Position numbers and translations under genes: made by a program. The notes under the pieces are model-generated. The model searched no databases, was not told the DNA's origin, and saw nothing but the letters and a program-made list of their open reading frames with translations. A DNA stretch of 64,000 bases from a virus: positions 1 through 64,000 of the IMG/VR virus record IMGVR_UViG_3300042468_000790. One strand, written 5' to 3'. Below are positions 42,167-48,884 of this stretch, piece after piece. The stretch's first letter is position 1, and each line of letters opens with the position of its first letter.

Positions 42167-42268
42167 TTACATATGTCTTTCCATATCCGCAAACAGGGGA
42201 GAACCCTCAATATGCCAATAGCGGCAATCGAGATTACTAATCTGTTTTGTGGGCATCGGATAAGACAT
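42167..42268 (-). CDS. Possible 33-residue peptide
   Basis: ATG 42268 lies about 25 bp after a promoter -10 and the frame stops before a terminator. The peptide (MSYPMPTKQISNLDCRYWHI at its start) has no recognised domain. This would be the only gene in the 348-base gap between tRNA-Lys and tRNA-Ala. Confidence 0.35.
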   Translation of the reverse strand: MSYPMPTKQISNLDCRYWHIEGSPLFADMERHM

Positions 42269-42291
42269 TGTTTTCGACCTAAGTGTTTTTA

Positions 42292-42320
42292 TTTATAAGA
42301 CTTTTTTGTTAAAAAGTCAA
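42292..42320 (-). promoter_or_regulatory. Promoter downstream of tRNA-Ala
   Basis: TTGACT (42315-42320), 17 bp, TATAAA (42292-42297). The -10 is also part of a TATAAATA late-promoter match. Confidence 0.7.
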
Positions 42321-42321
42321 G

Positions 42322-42395
42322 TGGAGAATATCGGACTCGAACCGATGACATCTTGCTTGCAAAGCAAGTGCTACTACCAACTGAGCTAATTCCCC
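42322..42395 (-). tRNA. tRNA-Ala (UGC)
   Basis: 74 nt. Anticodon stem CTTGC/GCAAG, loop TTTGCAA. Acceptor GGGGAAT/ATTCTCC with one G-U. Confidence 0.92.
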
Positions 42396-42398
42396 AAG

Positions 42399-42472
42399 CG
42401 TCCCGAGCTGGATTCGAACCAGCGACCCACATCTTAGAAGGATGTTGCACTAATCCGCTGTGCTATCGGGAC
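42399..42472 (-). tRNA. tRNA-Arg (UCU)
   Basis: 74 nt. Anticodon stem ACATC/GATGT, loop CTTCTAA. Acceptor GTCCCGA/TCGGGAC, G73. It is the first tRNA of the array in transcription order. Confidence 0.93.
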
Positions 42473-42585
42473 ATAAGGAACCTCCCTGTTTGTGCTTCTA
42501 TGAGAGGCATGGGAGGTGTGGGATTTATAAGAAGTTTGGACCTCCTCCACCCGTGAACCTACTATAAGGCATCAGGGTACTAAAG

Positions 42586-42774
42586 TCAACCCTTTGCTTC
42601 CTTACGGGCGTTCTTCTCTTCGGTAATCTCGCCTCTACGGGTCTTGACGAGTTTGGCAACTTCCTGAAGTGCCTTACGGGCACGAGTACCGGCGGCACTA
42701 TTACCAGCAGTGAACTTTTCGTCTTCTACTTTCCACGCTTCAATAGCAGTCAGTAGTTCTTGTGATACAGACAT
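42586..42774 (-). CDS. Histone H1-like (Hc1-type) small protein
   Basis: 62 residues from MSVSQELLTAIEAW (ATG 42774, ribosome-binding site GGAG). A longer frame upstream is not needed. The central NSAAGTRARKALQEVAKLVK matches the AGTRARKAL core of Hc1-like histone H1 family proteins. Basic residues follow. A DNA-binding or compaction role is likely but unproven in phages. Confidence 0.75.
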   Translation of the reverse strand: MSVSQELLTAIEAWKVEDEKFTAGNSAAGTRARKALQEVAKLVKTRRGEITEEKNARKEAKG

Positions 42775-42811
42775 AATAATCTCCAAAATAAAATAGGATA
42801 TGTTTATATAG

Positions 42812-43219
42812 CTAGTTTTTGGGGCAATCAGGCATCCAGGGAGCACATAAACGCATTTCTCCGCCGAGTGACTTACATTCTTCGGTATAACACACGGATT
42901 CATCAACAGGTTTTTCTGAAAATATTGGAGCAGGAACTTCTACTGGTTTCTCTCCAGATTGTTTCCAATAATCATCAATTGCTCTATCCACATCCCGTCC
43001 AATTCTTCTTTTGAGTTTTTCATCATCTTTGATAATAAACTCATTTAGTATAGTTTGTGGAAAATATTTTCTTTGTATCTCATCCAGTAAATCCCAAAGT
43101 TGATTGCTGGGAATACTAGAGCACTGTGAAAGTATTGCAATCACAGAAGATAGTACGACTCCTATAATTGCATATTGTTTAATATCAGGTTTCTTCTTAC
43201 CAAAATTGAAATTAAACAT
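42812..43219 (-). CDS. Membrane-anchored hypothetical protein
   Basis: 135 residues. A short basic N-terminus (FNFGKKKPDIKQ) is followed by one transmembrane segment (YAIIGVVLSSVIAILSQC) and a charged domain. The end is Cys-rich (CYTEECKSLGG, CAPWMPDCPKN), perhaps disulfide-bonded outside the membrane. It could be a spanin- or holin-like lysis accessory, given the lysozyme gene upstream. That is inference. Confidence 0.65.
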   Translation of the reverse strand: MFNFNFGKKKPDIKQYAIIGVVLSSVIAILSQCSSIPSNQLWDLLDEIQRKYFPQTILNEFIIKDDEKLKRRIGRDVDRAIDDYWKQSGEKPVEVPAPIFSEKPVDESVCYTEECKSLGGEMRLCAPWMPDCPKN

Positions 43220-43245
43220 AAAAAAAGAGGAGTATAGAACTCCTC
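43219..43245 (-). terminator. Terminator after the tail-lysozyme gene
   Basis: GAGGAGT/ACTCCTC hairpin and T7. The T-run runs straight into ATG 43219 of the next gene. Confidence 0.75.
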
Positions 43246-43273
43246 AGTATTTATTGTGGACTTATGATTTTTA

Positions 43274-43918
43274 TCATACTTCAGTAAGAACCATCTTATT
43301 AGCATAACCATAAGCAAAGTCAGTTCGGGCACCGTGATGACCCCAACGAATCCACTTTCTAGCAAGTCTCATATAATCAGTAATGGACTTACCAGGGGTT
43401 TTCATTTGGTTCTCAATCATCTTCCAATCACCTTCGTGTAACATATACTGCAATTGAGTATCAAGAGTGGAAGGGTCTCCACCAATACGGGCAGCAAACT
43501 TACCAAGTCCATAGTATCTTGGAGCATTTGTCCATTGGAGTATTCCTACCCCACCGCTCCTACACTGGTGATAAGGCACTCTAGCACCACCCTCACATAT
43601 GTTAGGAGTGAAGGTAGATTCTTGTTTAATATTGCCCATAATGGTTGCTAGGGCGTTTTTGTCAGTGATTCCTCGTTTCTGTAAGAATTCCAGAGTACGG
43701 GACTCATTAGTATTACATCCTTTACAAACTAATCGTTTTACCTTAGGTTTTTCGGGAACAACCTCTTTGGTCTCTGTCTCTTGAGTTGGCGCTTCAGGAA
43801 CAATTGAAAATGGTTGTACTACTGAAGATGTTGCCATACTCGGTGTTGGCAGTGTTGCCGCTGATGTTGCAACCGCACCCAAAATCGCTACGGTTACATT
43901 TGTTAGGTTTTTAAGCAT
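43274..43918 (-). CDS. Secreted tail-lysozyme-like protein
   Basis: 214 residues. The N-terminus (1-30) is a signal-peptide-like hydrophobic stretch, then a Pro/Glu/Val linker to about 60. The domain from about 72 has NALATIMGNIKQESTFTPN and GGVGILQWTNAPRYYGL, the pattern of phage tail lysozymes (goose-type-like fold with catalytic Glu in QEST). It probably cleaves peptidoglycan during entry or lysis. Confidence 0.8.
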   Translation of the reverse strand: MLKNLTNVTVAILGAVATSAATLPTPSMATSSVVQPFSIVPEAPTQETETKEVVPEKPKVKRLVCKGCNTNESRTLEFLQKRGITDKNALATIMGNIKQESTFTPNICEGGARVPYHQCRSGGVGILQWTNAPRYYGLGKFAARIGGDPSTLDTQLQYMLHEGDWKMIENQMKTPGKSITDYMRLARKWIRWGHHGARTDFAYGYANKMVLTEV

Positions 43919-44020
43919 TTAGTTTAATAGAATTCGGCATCCGTATAGAAGAGGGGTACACCCAACTCTCGGAGGGCATCTTCCACGGCTCTAAGTGTCA
44001 CGTCACAGACTCATTATGAC

Positions 44021-44043
44021 AAAACCCACCTTTTGAGTGGGTT
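44021..44043 (-). terminator. Leader hairpin with U-run (possible attenuator)
   Basis: AACCCAC/GTGGGTT stem and TTTT begin just downstream of the promoter at 44051, inside the leader of the lysozyme gene. It could be a 5' stabiliser or an attenuator. Confidence 0.45.
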
Positions 44044-44050
44044 CCTTTGC

Positions 44051-44079
44051 ATTATATGAGATTATTTAGGTTTTGTCAA
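44051..44079 (-). promoter_or_regulatory. Consensus promoter of the tail-lysozyme gene
   Basis: TTGACA (44074-44079), 17 bp, TATAAT (44051-44056). The leader to ATG 43918 is about 125 nt. Confidence 0.85.
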
Positions 44080-44127
44080 GTGTGCCAGTTTGAGAAGTGG
44101 TTAGGGGTGAATAAGTCTCCCAAGAAT

Positions 44128-44135
44128 CTAAATAC
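44128..44135 (+). promoter_or_regulatory. Possible late promoter of the plus-strand island
   Basis: CTAAATAC, a variant of the late TATAAATA box, 23 bp upstream of ATG 44158. Confidence 0.4.
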
Positions 44136-44157
44136 TTCAAACTACTTTTCACATTTT

Positions 44158-44352
44158 ATGCCACGGGAGTGGAATACACCTCATAGAGAAGACTGGAACG
44201 CACCGATACATAATATGCTTAAAGCAATAGATAATCACACTCACGAGTACTTCAAGAGTGGTGATGAATGGCATCTAAATAAGGCACAAGAACTCAGAAA
44301 ATATGTTGCTGAGTTGAAGGAATGGATACACCAAACCGAAGGACGATTATGA
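44158..44352 (+). CDS. Hypothetical protein, 64 residues
   Basis: Start set at MPREWNTPHREDW (ATG 44158). A longer frame exists but its N-terminus overlaps the promoter of the opposite strand. It is helical and rich in His, Trp and Lys. It overlaps the next gene by 4 bp (ATGA). Unknown family. Confidence 0.65.
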   Translation: MPREWNTPHREDWNAPIHNMLKAIDNHTHEYFKSGDEWHLNKAQELRKYVAELKEWIHQTEGRL

Positions 44353-44642
44353 AATTCAAATATCCAACACTTGATAATATAGTTCCTGTGATGGTTGCAT
44401 TTGTAGCAGCAGCAATTGTTGGAATGACTTTCACAAATTATGTAATATGTAATTTCAAGGTAATGACTAGTTTACATTATCTGTATCTTGTAAAGGCATT
44501 TGATAAAAGTGGAGCAAAACCTCCAAGTAAATGTGACGATAATACATCAGAATCAATTCAAGTTTTGATGTCTCTTCTAGCAACTATTATTGCTTTGAAG
44601 GCAAACTTAAATAAAAAACCCGAAGAAAAAGAAAATGACTGA
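44349..44642 (+). CDS. Small membrane protein, 97 residues
   Basis: Starts MKFKYPTLDNI. Transmembrane segments at about 12-33 (VPVMVAFVAAAIVGMTF) and 70-84 (VLMSLLATIIALK), with a soluble loop carrying two Cys between them. It is the second of four overlapping plus-strand genes. A holin-like role is possible. Confidence 0.65.
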   Translation: MKFKYPTLDNIVPVMVAFVAAAIVGMTFTNYVICNFKVMTSLHYLYLVKAFDKSGAKPPSKCDDNTSESIQVLMSLLATIIALKANLNKKPEEKEND

Positions 44643-44745
44643 CCCAGTATGGAGTGTAAATATACTATTAGGTATTGGACTTGCCGGTGCTGCTTATATC
44701 ATATACTATATACTTAAATTAGCATACGAAGAAGATAATGTATAA
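44635..44745 (+). CDS. Tiny membrane protein, 36 residues
   Basis: MTDPVWSVNILLGIGLAGAA and an acidic tail YEEDNV. One transmembrane helix. It overlaps both neighbours by 8 bp, which supports translation. Confidence 0.65.
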   Translation: MTDPVWSVNILLGIGLAGAAYIIYYILKLAYEEDNV

Positions 44746-45079
44746 CTATAGAATCAAGAAGATAGAAAGAATTGTTGATGGAGACACATTAGATGTTTCA
44801 ATAGATTTGGGATTCAATCTTACAACTGTTCAAAGAGTTCGTCTCAAAGGTATTAATGCAGCAGAAACAAGAACCAAAGACCTTAAAGAAAAGGCAGAAG
44901 GTCTTGCGACAAAAGCGTGGTTAGAAAAAGAACTGTCCCGAGAAGGTGAATGGGTAATTGAAACTTTCAAAGAAGATAAGTATGGAAGAATACTCGGCAC
45001 TCTTTATTTTGTTGGAGACCCAGTTACGGTGAATGAGAGAATGATAAATGAAGGAATAGCAAAACCTTTTATGGTGTAG
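44738..45079 (+). CDS. Staphylococcal-nuclease-like (thermonuclease) protein
   Basis: 113 residues. RIVDGDTLDVSIDLGF (calcium Asp), RVRLKGINAAETR (catalytic Arg and Glu) and EDKYGRILGTLYF (second catalytic Arg) are all present. It has no signal peptide. SNase-like proteins cut DNA and RNA, so it may take part in host DNA breakdown. It ends 11 bp inside the convergent lysozyme gene. Confidence 0.88.
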   Translation: MYNYRIKKIERIVDGDTLDVSIDLGFNLTTVQRVRLKGINAAETRTKDLKEKAEGLATKAWLEKELSREGEWVIETFKEDKYGRILGTLYFVGDPVTVNERMINEGIAKPFMV

Positions 45080-45686
45080 ACCAAAGTTTTCCTTCTGCTT
45101 TTCTCCTTCTTAATAATCCTGCTTCAACATTAGTTCCAGGATTACGATAGAGTTTAAGTGCTTCCGGAACTTTATCCCATTCCTTATTCTTTAGGACTCT
45201 TGTAATAGTATTGAAGTCAGGATTACCATAAAAATCTGCACCGAGATTATAAGCAAAGCAAAGTAGAGCCCCTTTTTGACTGTCATTCATTTCACTCCAG
45301 TAAGGTATTTTTTGGAGAGCAGGAATAAACTCACGACGCAGTTGATAGTAGAACAAATCATCTGCTTCTTCTTGAGTGATTTTGTTTCCAATCATAAATC
45401 GGGTTCCATCCTTTCTACGAGTGCTTCCCCAACCTATCGTAATGGGCAAACCACCTGTAAGAGGATCGTAATATGCTTTAAGATGACATTTCTCAAATTC
45501 CTTAATAAGTTCTACACCTTCAATAGGCAATCCATCAAGTGTTGGTTCTATCTTTTGATTTCTATAAATCCTAGCAAACTCATCCAAGATTTCTTTGTGA
45601 ACTGATGCCTGAAGAAATGCCCAGGCACGATTTTGATGCTCCAGGTCTTTATGGTTCTCTACGGCATCTATGAATTTGATAGTCAT
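45069..45686 (-). CDS. Endolysin, GH24 lysozyme
   Basis: 205 residues. An N-terminal region of about 55 residues precedes a T4-lysozyme-type domain: LIKEFEKCHLKAYYDPLTG and ITIGWGST supply the E-D-T catalytic triad. Ends LLRRRKAEGKLW. It hydrolyses peptidoglycan for lysis. It is coupled by 4 bp to the C39-like gene. Confidence 0.9.
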   Translation of the reverse strand: MTIKFIDAVENHKDLEHQNRAWAFLQASVHKEILDEFARIYRNQKIEPTLDGLPIEGVELIKEFEKCHLKAYYDPLTGGLPITIGWGSTRRKDGTRFMIGNKITQEEADDLFYYQLRREFIPALQKIPYWSEMNDSQKGALLCFAYNLGADFYGNPDFNTITRVLKNKEWDKVPEALKLYRNPGTNVEAGLLRRRKAEGKLWSTP

Positions 45687-46381
45687 TTAAAGATTCTTCC
45701 CCAACCAGTTTTATCCTTACCGTTCTCTAACCATCTATACTTTAGAACTTCAACAGGATAAACGGCACCTTTACCTTTATTTACGGGTGTAGTATAACCC
45801 GACATCAAATCCCCATATGGGTCATTACAGATATAAGATTTTCCATCAGGACTTTTTCCTATTACACACAGCATGTGCCCACCAGTAGGAGAAGATAGAG
45901 TACCACGGTGGAGTATGCCAATAACAACGGGTCTCCCAGCAGATAACTCACGATCAAGATCAGCAAAAGAAAGATTGTAACTAAAGCGTGACTTAATTCC
46001 ATAAGAATCAAGAACTTTGGTCTGAACCGTGTGATCAGTTGAGTCACCGATTGCAAACACTTTCTGAACATAGGCATCATCGCCCTTTGCTCCCTTTAAA
46101 GTACCTGGCTTAAAATACTCAAGGCACATAGCACAGGAAGAACTATTGCAAGTACGATTAGCGTCTCTATAATTATCTGTCTGAGGATAATATGGAACAT
46201 TCAAAATTCCAGGAATGACTGCTTCTATTTTTGTTCTAAAGATTTTGACCCAGTTAGCAGTATCCTCTATCAGGTCCGGACACTTACTTGCAAGATTCAC
46301 TTCAAGTTGCTCTACTGCCGCAACATGTTTTGGGTTCTTTGGGTCATAATGTAGAAAAAAGTTGTGAAGGTCTATTCTCAT
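45683..46381 (-). CDS. C39-like cysteine peptidase
   Basis: 232 residues. YYPQTDNYRDANRTCNSSSC (catalytic Cys), GGHMLCVIGKS (His) and YICNDPYG (Asp) match peptidase_C39_2 enzymes. Placed directly before the endolysin, it may cut peptide cross-links in the wall or process a virion protein. The first 60 residues are an extra helical region. Confidence 0.8.
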   Translation of the reverse strand: MRIDLHNFFLHYDPKNPKHVAAVEQLEVNLASKCPDLIEDTANWVKIFRTKIEAVIPGILNVPYYPQTDNYRDANRTCNSSSCAMCLEYFKPGTLKGAKGDDAYVQKVFAIGDSTDHTVQTKVLDSYGIKSRFSYNLSFADLDRELSAGRPVVIGILHRGTLSSPTGGHMLCVIGKSPDGKSYICNDPYGDLMSGYTTPVNKGKGAVYPVEVLKYRWLENGKDKTGWGRIFK

Positions 46382-46566
46382 TATTCGTCTCCTAAGTATT
46401 CAAGTGAAAAAACATCGTGTTCAGAAATATCGGGGTCCATCCATTCTCTAAACTCTGCCTGAATTGCCTGAGCATCTTCAGTACCTTTATTCTCACATAA
46501 TGTATGTATGCGATCAACTGCCCAATCATGTGATGTTCTTAGAGTCTGCTCTAGTAGTGTCATCAT
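46381..46566 (-). CDS. Hypothetical protein, 61 residues
   Basis: Acidic, helical (TLLEQTLRTSHDWAVDRIH). The start overlaps the upstream gene by 41 bp in another frame and the stop overlaps the C39 start by one base. Confidence 0.65.
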   Translation of the reverse strand: MMTLLEQTLRTSHDWAVDRIHTLCENKGTEDAQAIQAEFREWMDPDISEHDVFSLEYLGDE

Positions 46567-46981
46567 AATAATCTTTCCGAAAATAACGATTTAGAATATT
46601 AGAATTATAGTACGCTGGAACCCCAGAGTCAAGTGATTCGGTCAGTACATTATTTAGAAAAAGTTGTCTTGTTTCCTCAAAGTTACACTTACCTTTGGTC
46701 TTATGAAGACTTATAATTTCTCTACTGAACAACTCTTTGCCATACTGAATTATATCTTCTTTCAGTTCGGGGCAAGAACCATAATAATTTTTCCAATCAG
46801 ATTCTGACTTTACTTTTCTCTTCTTTCCTTTTGGTGTTCTGAACTGCCAAAGGTACTTGCGTCCAATATAATTTCTACCGGTGGTCTTACAGGATATGAG
46901 ATATACGAATCCAAAATAATCTTCTATATGAGTTGACTCAAAAATCTCCCCATTATATCTCCAAGGATTCTCATAGCTCAT
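46526..46981 (-). CDS. GIY-YIG-like putative endonuclease
   Basis: 151 residues. FVYLISCKTTGRNYIGRKY is a GIY-YIG-type motif (VYL...YIG), followed by basic KGKKRKVKSES and a YGSCPELKEDI-YGKELFSREII segment. FEETRQLFLNNVL near 110 would provide the late catalytic Glu. Proteins of this type are common in cyanomyoviruses and related to Seg/homing nucleases. It is not next to a visible intron. Confidence 0.75.
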   Translation of the reverse strand: MSYENPWRYNGEIFESTHIEDYFGFVYLISCKTTGRNYIGRKYLWQFRTPKGKKRKVKSESDWKNYYGSCPELKEDIIQYGKELFSREIISLHKTKGKCNFEETRQLFLNNVLTESLDSGVPAYYNSNILNRYFRKDYYDDTTRADSKNIT

Positions 46982-47029
46982 TTAGTAGTCTTATAGAGCT
47001 ATTATTTATCCTTCAACGGAGACAAACCT

Positions 47030-47058
47030 AGTCTACATAAAAAAAGGAGACTTGTCAA
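47030..47058 (-). promoter_or_regulatory. Promoter fused to a terminator, upstream of 46981
   Basis: TTGACA (47053-47058) lies in the loop of the terminator. A 17-bp spacer containing the U-run leads to TAGACT (47030-47035, weak -10). Confidence 0.6.
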
Positions 47059-47067
47059 GCCTCCTTT
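47041..47067 (-). terminator. Terminator after the 132-residue gene
   Basis: AAAGGAG-CTT/AAG-CTCCTTT hairpin and T7, about 20 bp after the stop at 47089. Confidence 0.8.
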
Positions 47068-47088
47068 AAGTTATGTTAGGATTTTAGA

Positions 47089-47487
47089 TTATAAACCTAA
47101 CATTTTTTTCAGTTGTTCTCTTTTTGAATCTTCACGCTTATTGCGTTCTCCAAATAAATCGTCTCTACGACTTTTTAGACGACCTCCCATTCTTTTTGCC
47201 TTTTCTTCTCTTTCGCCTCTTGGAAGTTTATTCAATCCTTTACTTCTACCTTGATGTTGATTATCAAGAACATTTTGTGCCTTATAAGTCGTCTTTACAC
47301 CTTTATCAATTTGCTTATCAGATTGGTCTGCCGCTGCCTCAACAATAGTTCCAATAGCTTCGGCATCCATCTCCATCATTACATAATGTGCCTCTTCTAC
47401 GGTCTCTACGTGCCCCTGTGAGAGGAGATACTCAAGCACAAGGTCATAGGCATCACACTCGTAAGAGTCGGTAGTAAATGTTTTCAT
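47089..47487 (-). CDS. Conserved cyanophage protein with short helical N-domain
   Basis: 132 residues. Residues 8-50 (CDAYDLVLEYLLSQGHVETV) resemble a segment of the next gene to the right (YDTFDTVLEHLVAEGYADTN), so the two share a small helical domain. The C-terminal half is very basic. Behind a late promoter. Probably virion- or assembly-related. Confidence 0.65.
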   Translation of the reverse strand: MKTFTTDSYECDAYDLVLEYLLSQGHVETVEEAHYVMMEMDAEAIGTIVEAAADQSDKQIDKGVKTTYKAQNVLDNQHQGRSKGLNKLPRGEREEKAKRMGGRLKSRRDDLFGERNKREDSKREQLKKMLGL

Positions 47488-47505
47488 TTTTTTTACTTTT
47501 TTAGT

Positions 47506-47513
47506 TATTTATA
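47506..47513 (-). promoter_or_regulatory. Late promoter for 47487 leftward
   Basis: TATAAATA beginning inside the T-run of the preceding terminator. Confidence 0.75.
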
Positions 47514-47537
47514 AAAAAACCCCTCCGGGTGGAGAGG
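47511..47537 (-). terminator. Terminator after the Ala/Pro-rich gene
   Basis: CCTCTCC/GGAGGGG-type hairpin with a bulge and T7, fused to the late promoter. Confidence 0.7.
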
Positions 47538-47562
47538 TCTTGTGATTACTTGAAAAATAATA

Positions 47563-48675
47563 TCAACCTTCTTTTTTTGGCATTTTGGCGCCAGAAGTGT
47601 GCCTTTCAGTGCCTGCAGAATCTCTATAGGTTTCTCTTTCTCTTCTTGGTGTTACATAACCTACGCCGGGAACAGCACCAGTCTTTCCAGCATCTCTGGC
47701 AGCATTTCTTTCTGCTGCTCTTTTTGCTGCTCTTTGACGATTTTTATCGTAATTATCACCCTCATCTAAAATACTCTGTCTCCACTCTTCACTCATATTT
47801 GCCATAATGACCAGAGCCGCTTCATTTGTATCAGCATAACCTTCGGCAACTAGGTGCTCAAGCACAGTATCAAAAGTATCATACTCCATTTCCATATTCA
47901 GGCGCTGCTGTCTAGGAGTTGGTTTTGCAGCAGGAGTAGGCGATGTTTTTGCAACAGCAGGAGTTGGACTAAATGCAGCAGGTTTTGATGCTGCTGCTAC
48001 AGTATTACTTAGTGTATTACTTGGAGCAACTTTAGGGGCACCGGCAGACTTTGCTGCCTGAAGTGCTTTCTCTGGAGATGCTCCAGATGCTCTTGCTGCT
48101 TGTGCTGCCTTCAATTCGGAGGAAGTTGGAGTTCTTCTCTCAAATGAAGTTTTACCTAACATACCAGTTGCTGGTTTTGCCGGTGCTGTGGGTTTTGTGG
48201 GTGCTACTTTAGCGCCAGCGGGTGCTGGTGTAGCAGGTCTAGCGGCAGCGGGTGCTGCTGGTTTTGTGGCAGCGGGTGCTGGTGCTGCTGGTTTTGCGCC
48301 AGCGGGTGCTGGTGCTGCTGCTGGTTTTGCGGCAGGAGCAGGAGTAGTAGCGGGTCGTACTGAACCAGGAGAAGAACCACTACCTCTCCTACCACCACTA
48401 CCAGACCCACCAGCACTACCTGCGCCAGGAGTTGTTGGTAATGTAAAAACTGAAGAATTTTGTCCCGTGGTTCTTGCTCGACCTTGCTCTTCAAGATAAG
48501 ACTCATACATCTCTTCCCAAGTATAATCACTCAGGTCATAACCCTCTTCAATAAGGCCATTTACCCAAGTCTCAACTTCTTCCCAAACCTGCTCTTCGGT
48601 GAGTTCTTGAGGGGCATATACATTATTATATGCCTCCATCAAACCATATGCATCAGTACCAGTAAGTCTAGACAT
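47563..48675 (-). CDS. Ala/Pro-rich virion-associated protein
   Basis: 370 residues in three parts. 1-75 is a folded helical domain (YEEMYESYLEEQGR end). About 80-245 is low-complexity with PAGAKPAAPAP-like repeats. 255-370 contains the short helical domain shared with the 132-residue gene, then a charged tail. Behind a late promoter, probably structural or scaffolding. Not identified further. Confidence 0.7.
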   Translation of the reverse strand: MSRLTGTDAYGLMEAYNNVYAPQELTEEQVWEEVETWVNGLIEEGYDLSDYTWEEMYESYLEEQGRARTTGQNSSVFTLPTTPGAGSAGGSGSGGRRGSGSSPGSVRPATTPAPAAKPAAAPAPAGAKPAAPAPAATKPAAPAAARPATPAPAGAKVAPTKPTAPAKPATGMLGKTSFERRTPTSSELKAAQAARASGASPEKALQAAKSAGAPKVAPSNTLSNTVAAASKPAAFSPTPAVAKTSPTPAAKPTPRQQRLNMEMEYDTFDTVLEHLVAEGYADTNEAALVIMANMSEEWRQSILDEGDNYDKNRQRAAKRAAERNAARDAGKTGAVPGVGYVTPRRERETYRDSAGTERHTSGAKMPKKEG

Positions 48676-48701
48676 CTTTTCTTATAAGTTCTTTATAGTT
48701 T

Positions 48702-48709
48702 TATTTATA
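48702..48709 (-). promoter_or_regulatory. Late promoter for the Ala/Pro-rich gene
   Basis: TATAAATA continuing the T-run of the nrdB-operon terminator, 27 bp upstream of ATG 48675. Confidence 0.75.
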
Positions 48710-48735
48710 AAAAAAGAGAGCCTCAAGGACTCTCA
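48708..48735 (-). terminator. Terminator of the nrdA-nrdB operon
   Basis: GAGAGTC/GGCTCTC hairpin and T7. Its 5' arm includes the last codons and stop of the 53-residue gene. Confidence 0.8.
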
Positions 48736-48884
48736 TTAGTTTTATTATTCAACCAAATATAAGAATAGTCGTGGTCTCCAAAAAGCACATCATCATATTC
48801 GGCAGCATCCTTATAACATTTTATAATTTCTTCTTCACACCACTCATCGTAATTTCCATCACTATTGAGTATTTTTGGTGTCAC
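48723..48884 (-). CDS. Small acidic protein coupled to nrdB, 53 residues
   Basis: GTG start at 48884 overlaps the nrdB stop (GTGA). The frame is open to the operon terminator. The sequence (NYDEWCEEEIIKCYKDAAEY) is acidic with two Cys. It is not glutaredoxin-like. Function is unknown. Confidence 0.6.
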   Translation of the reverse strand: MTPKILNSDGNYDEWCEEEIIKCYKDAAEYDDVLFGDHDYSYIWLNNKTNESP

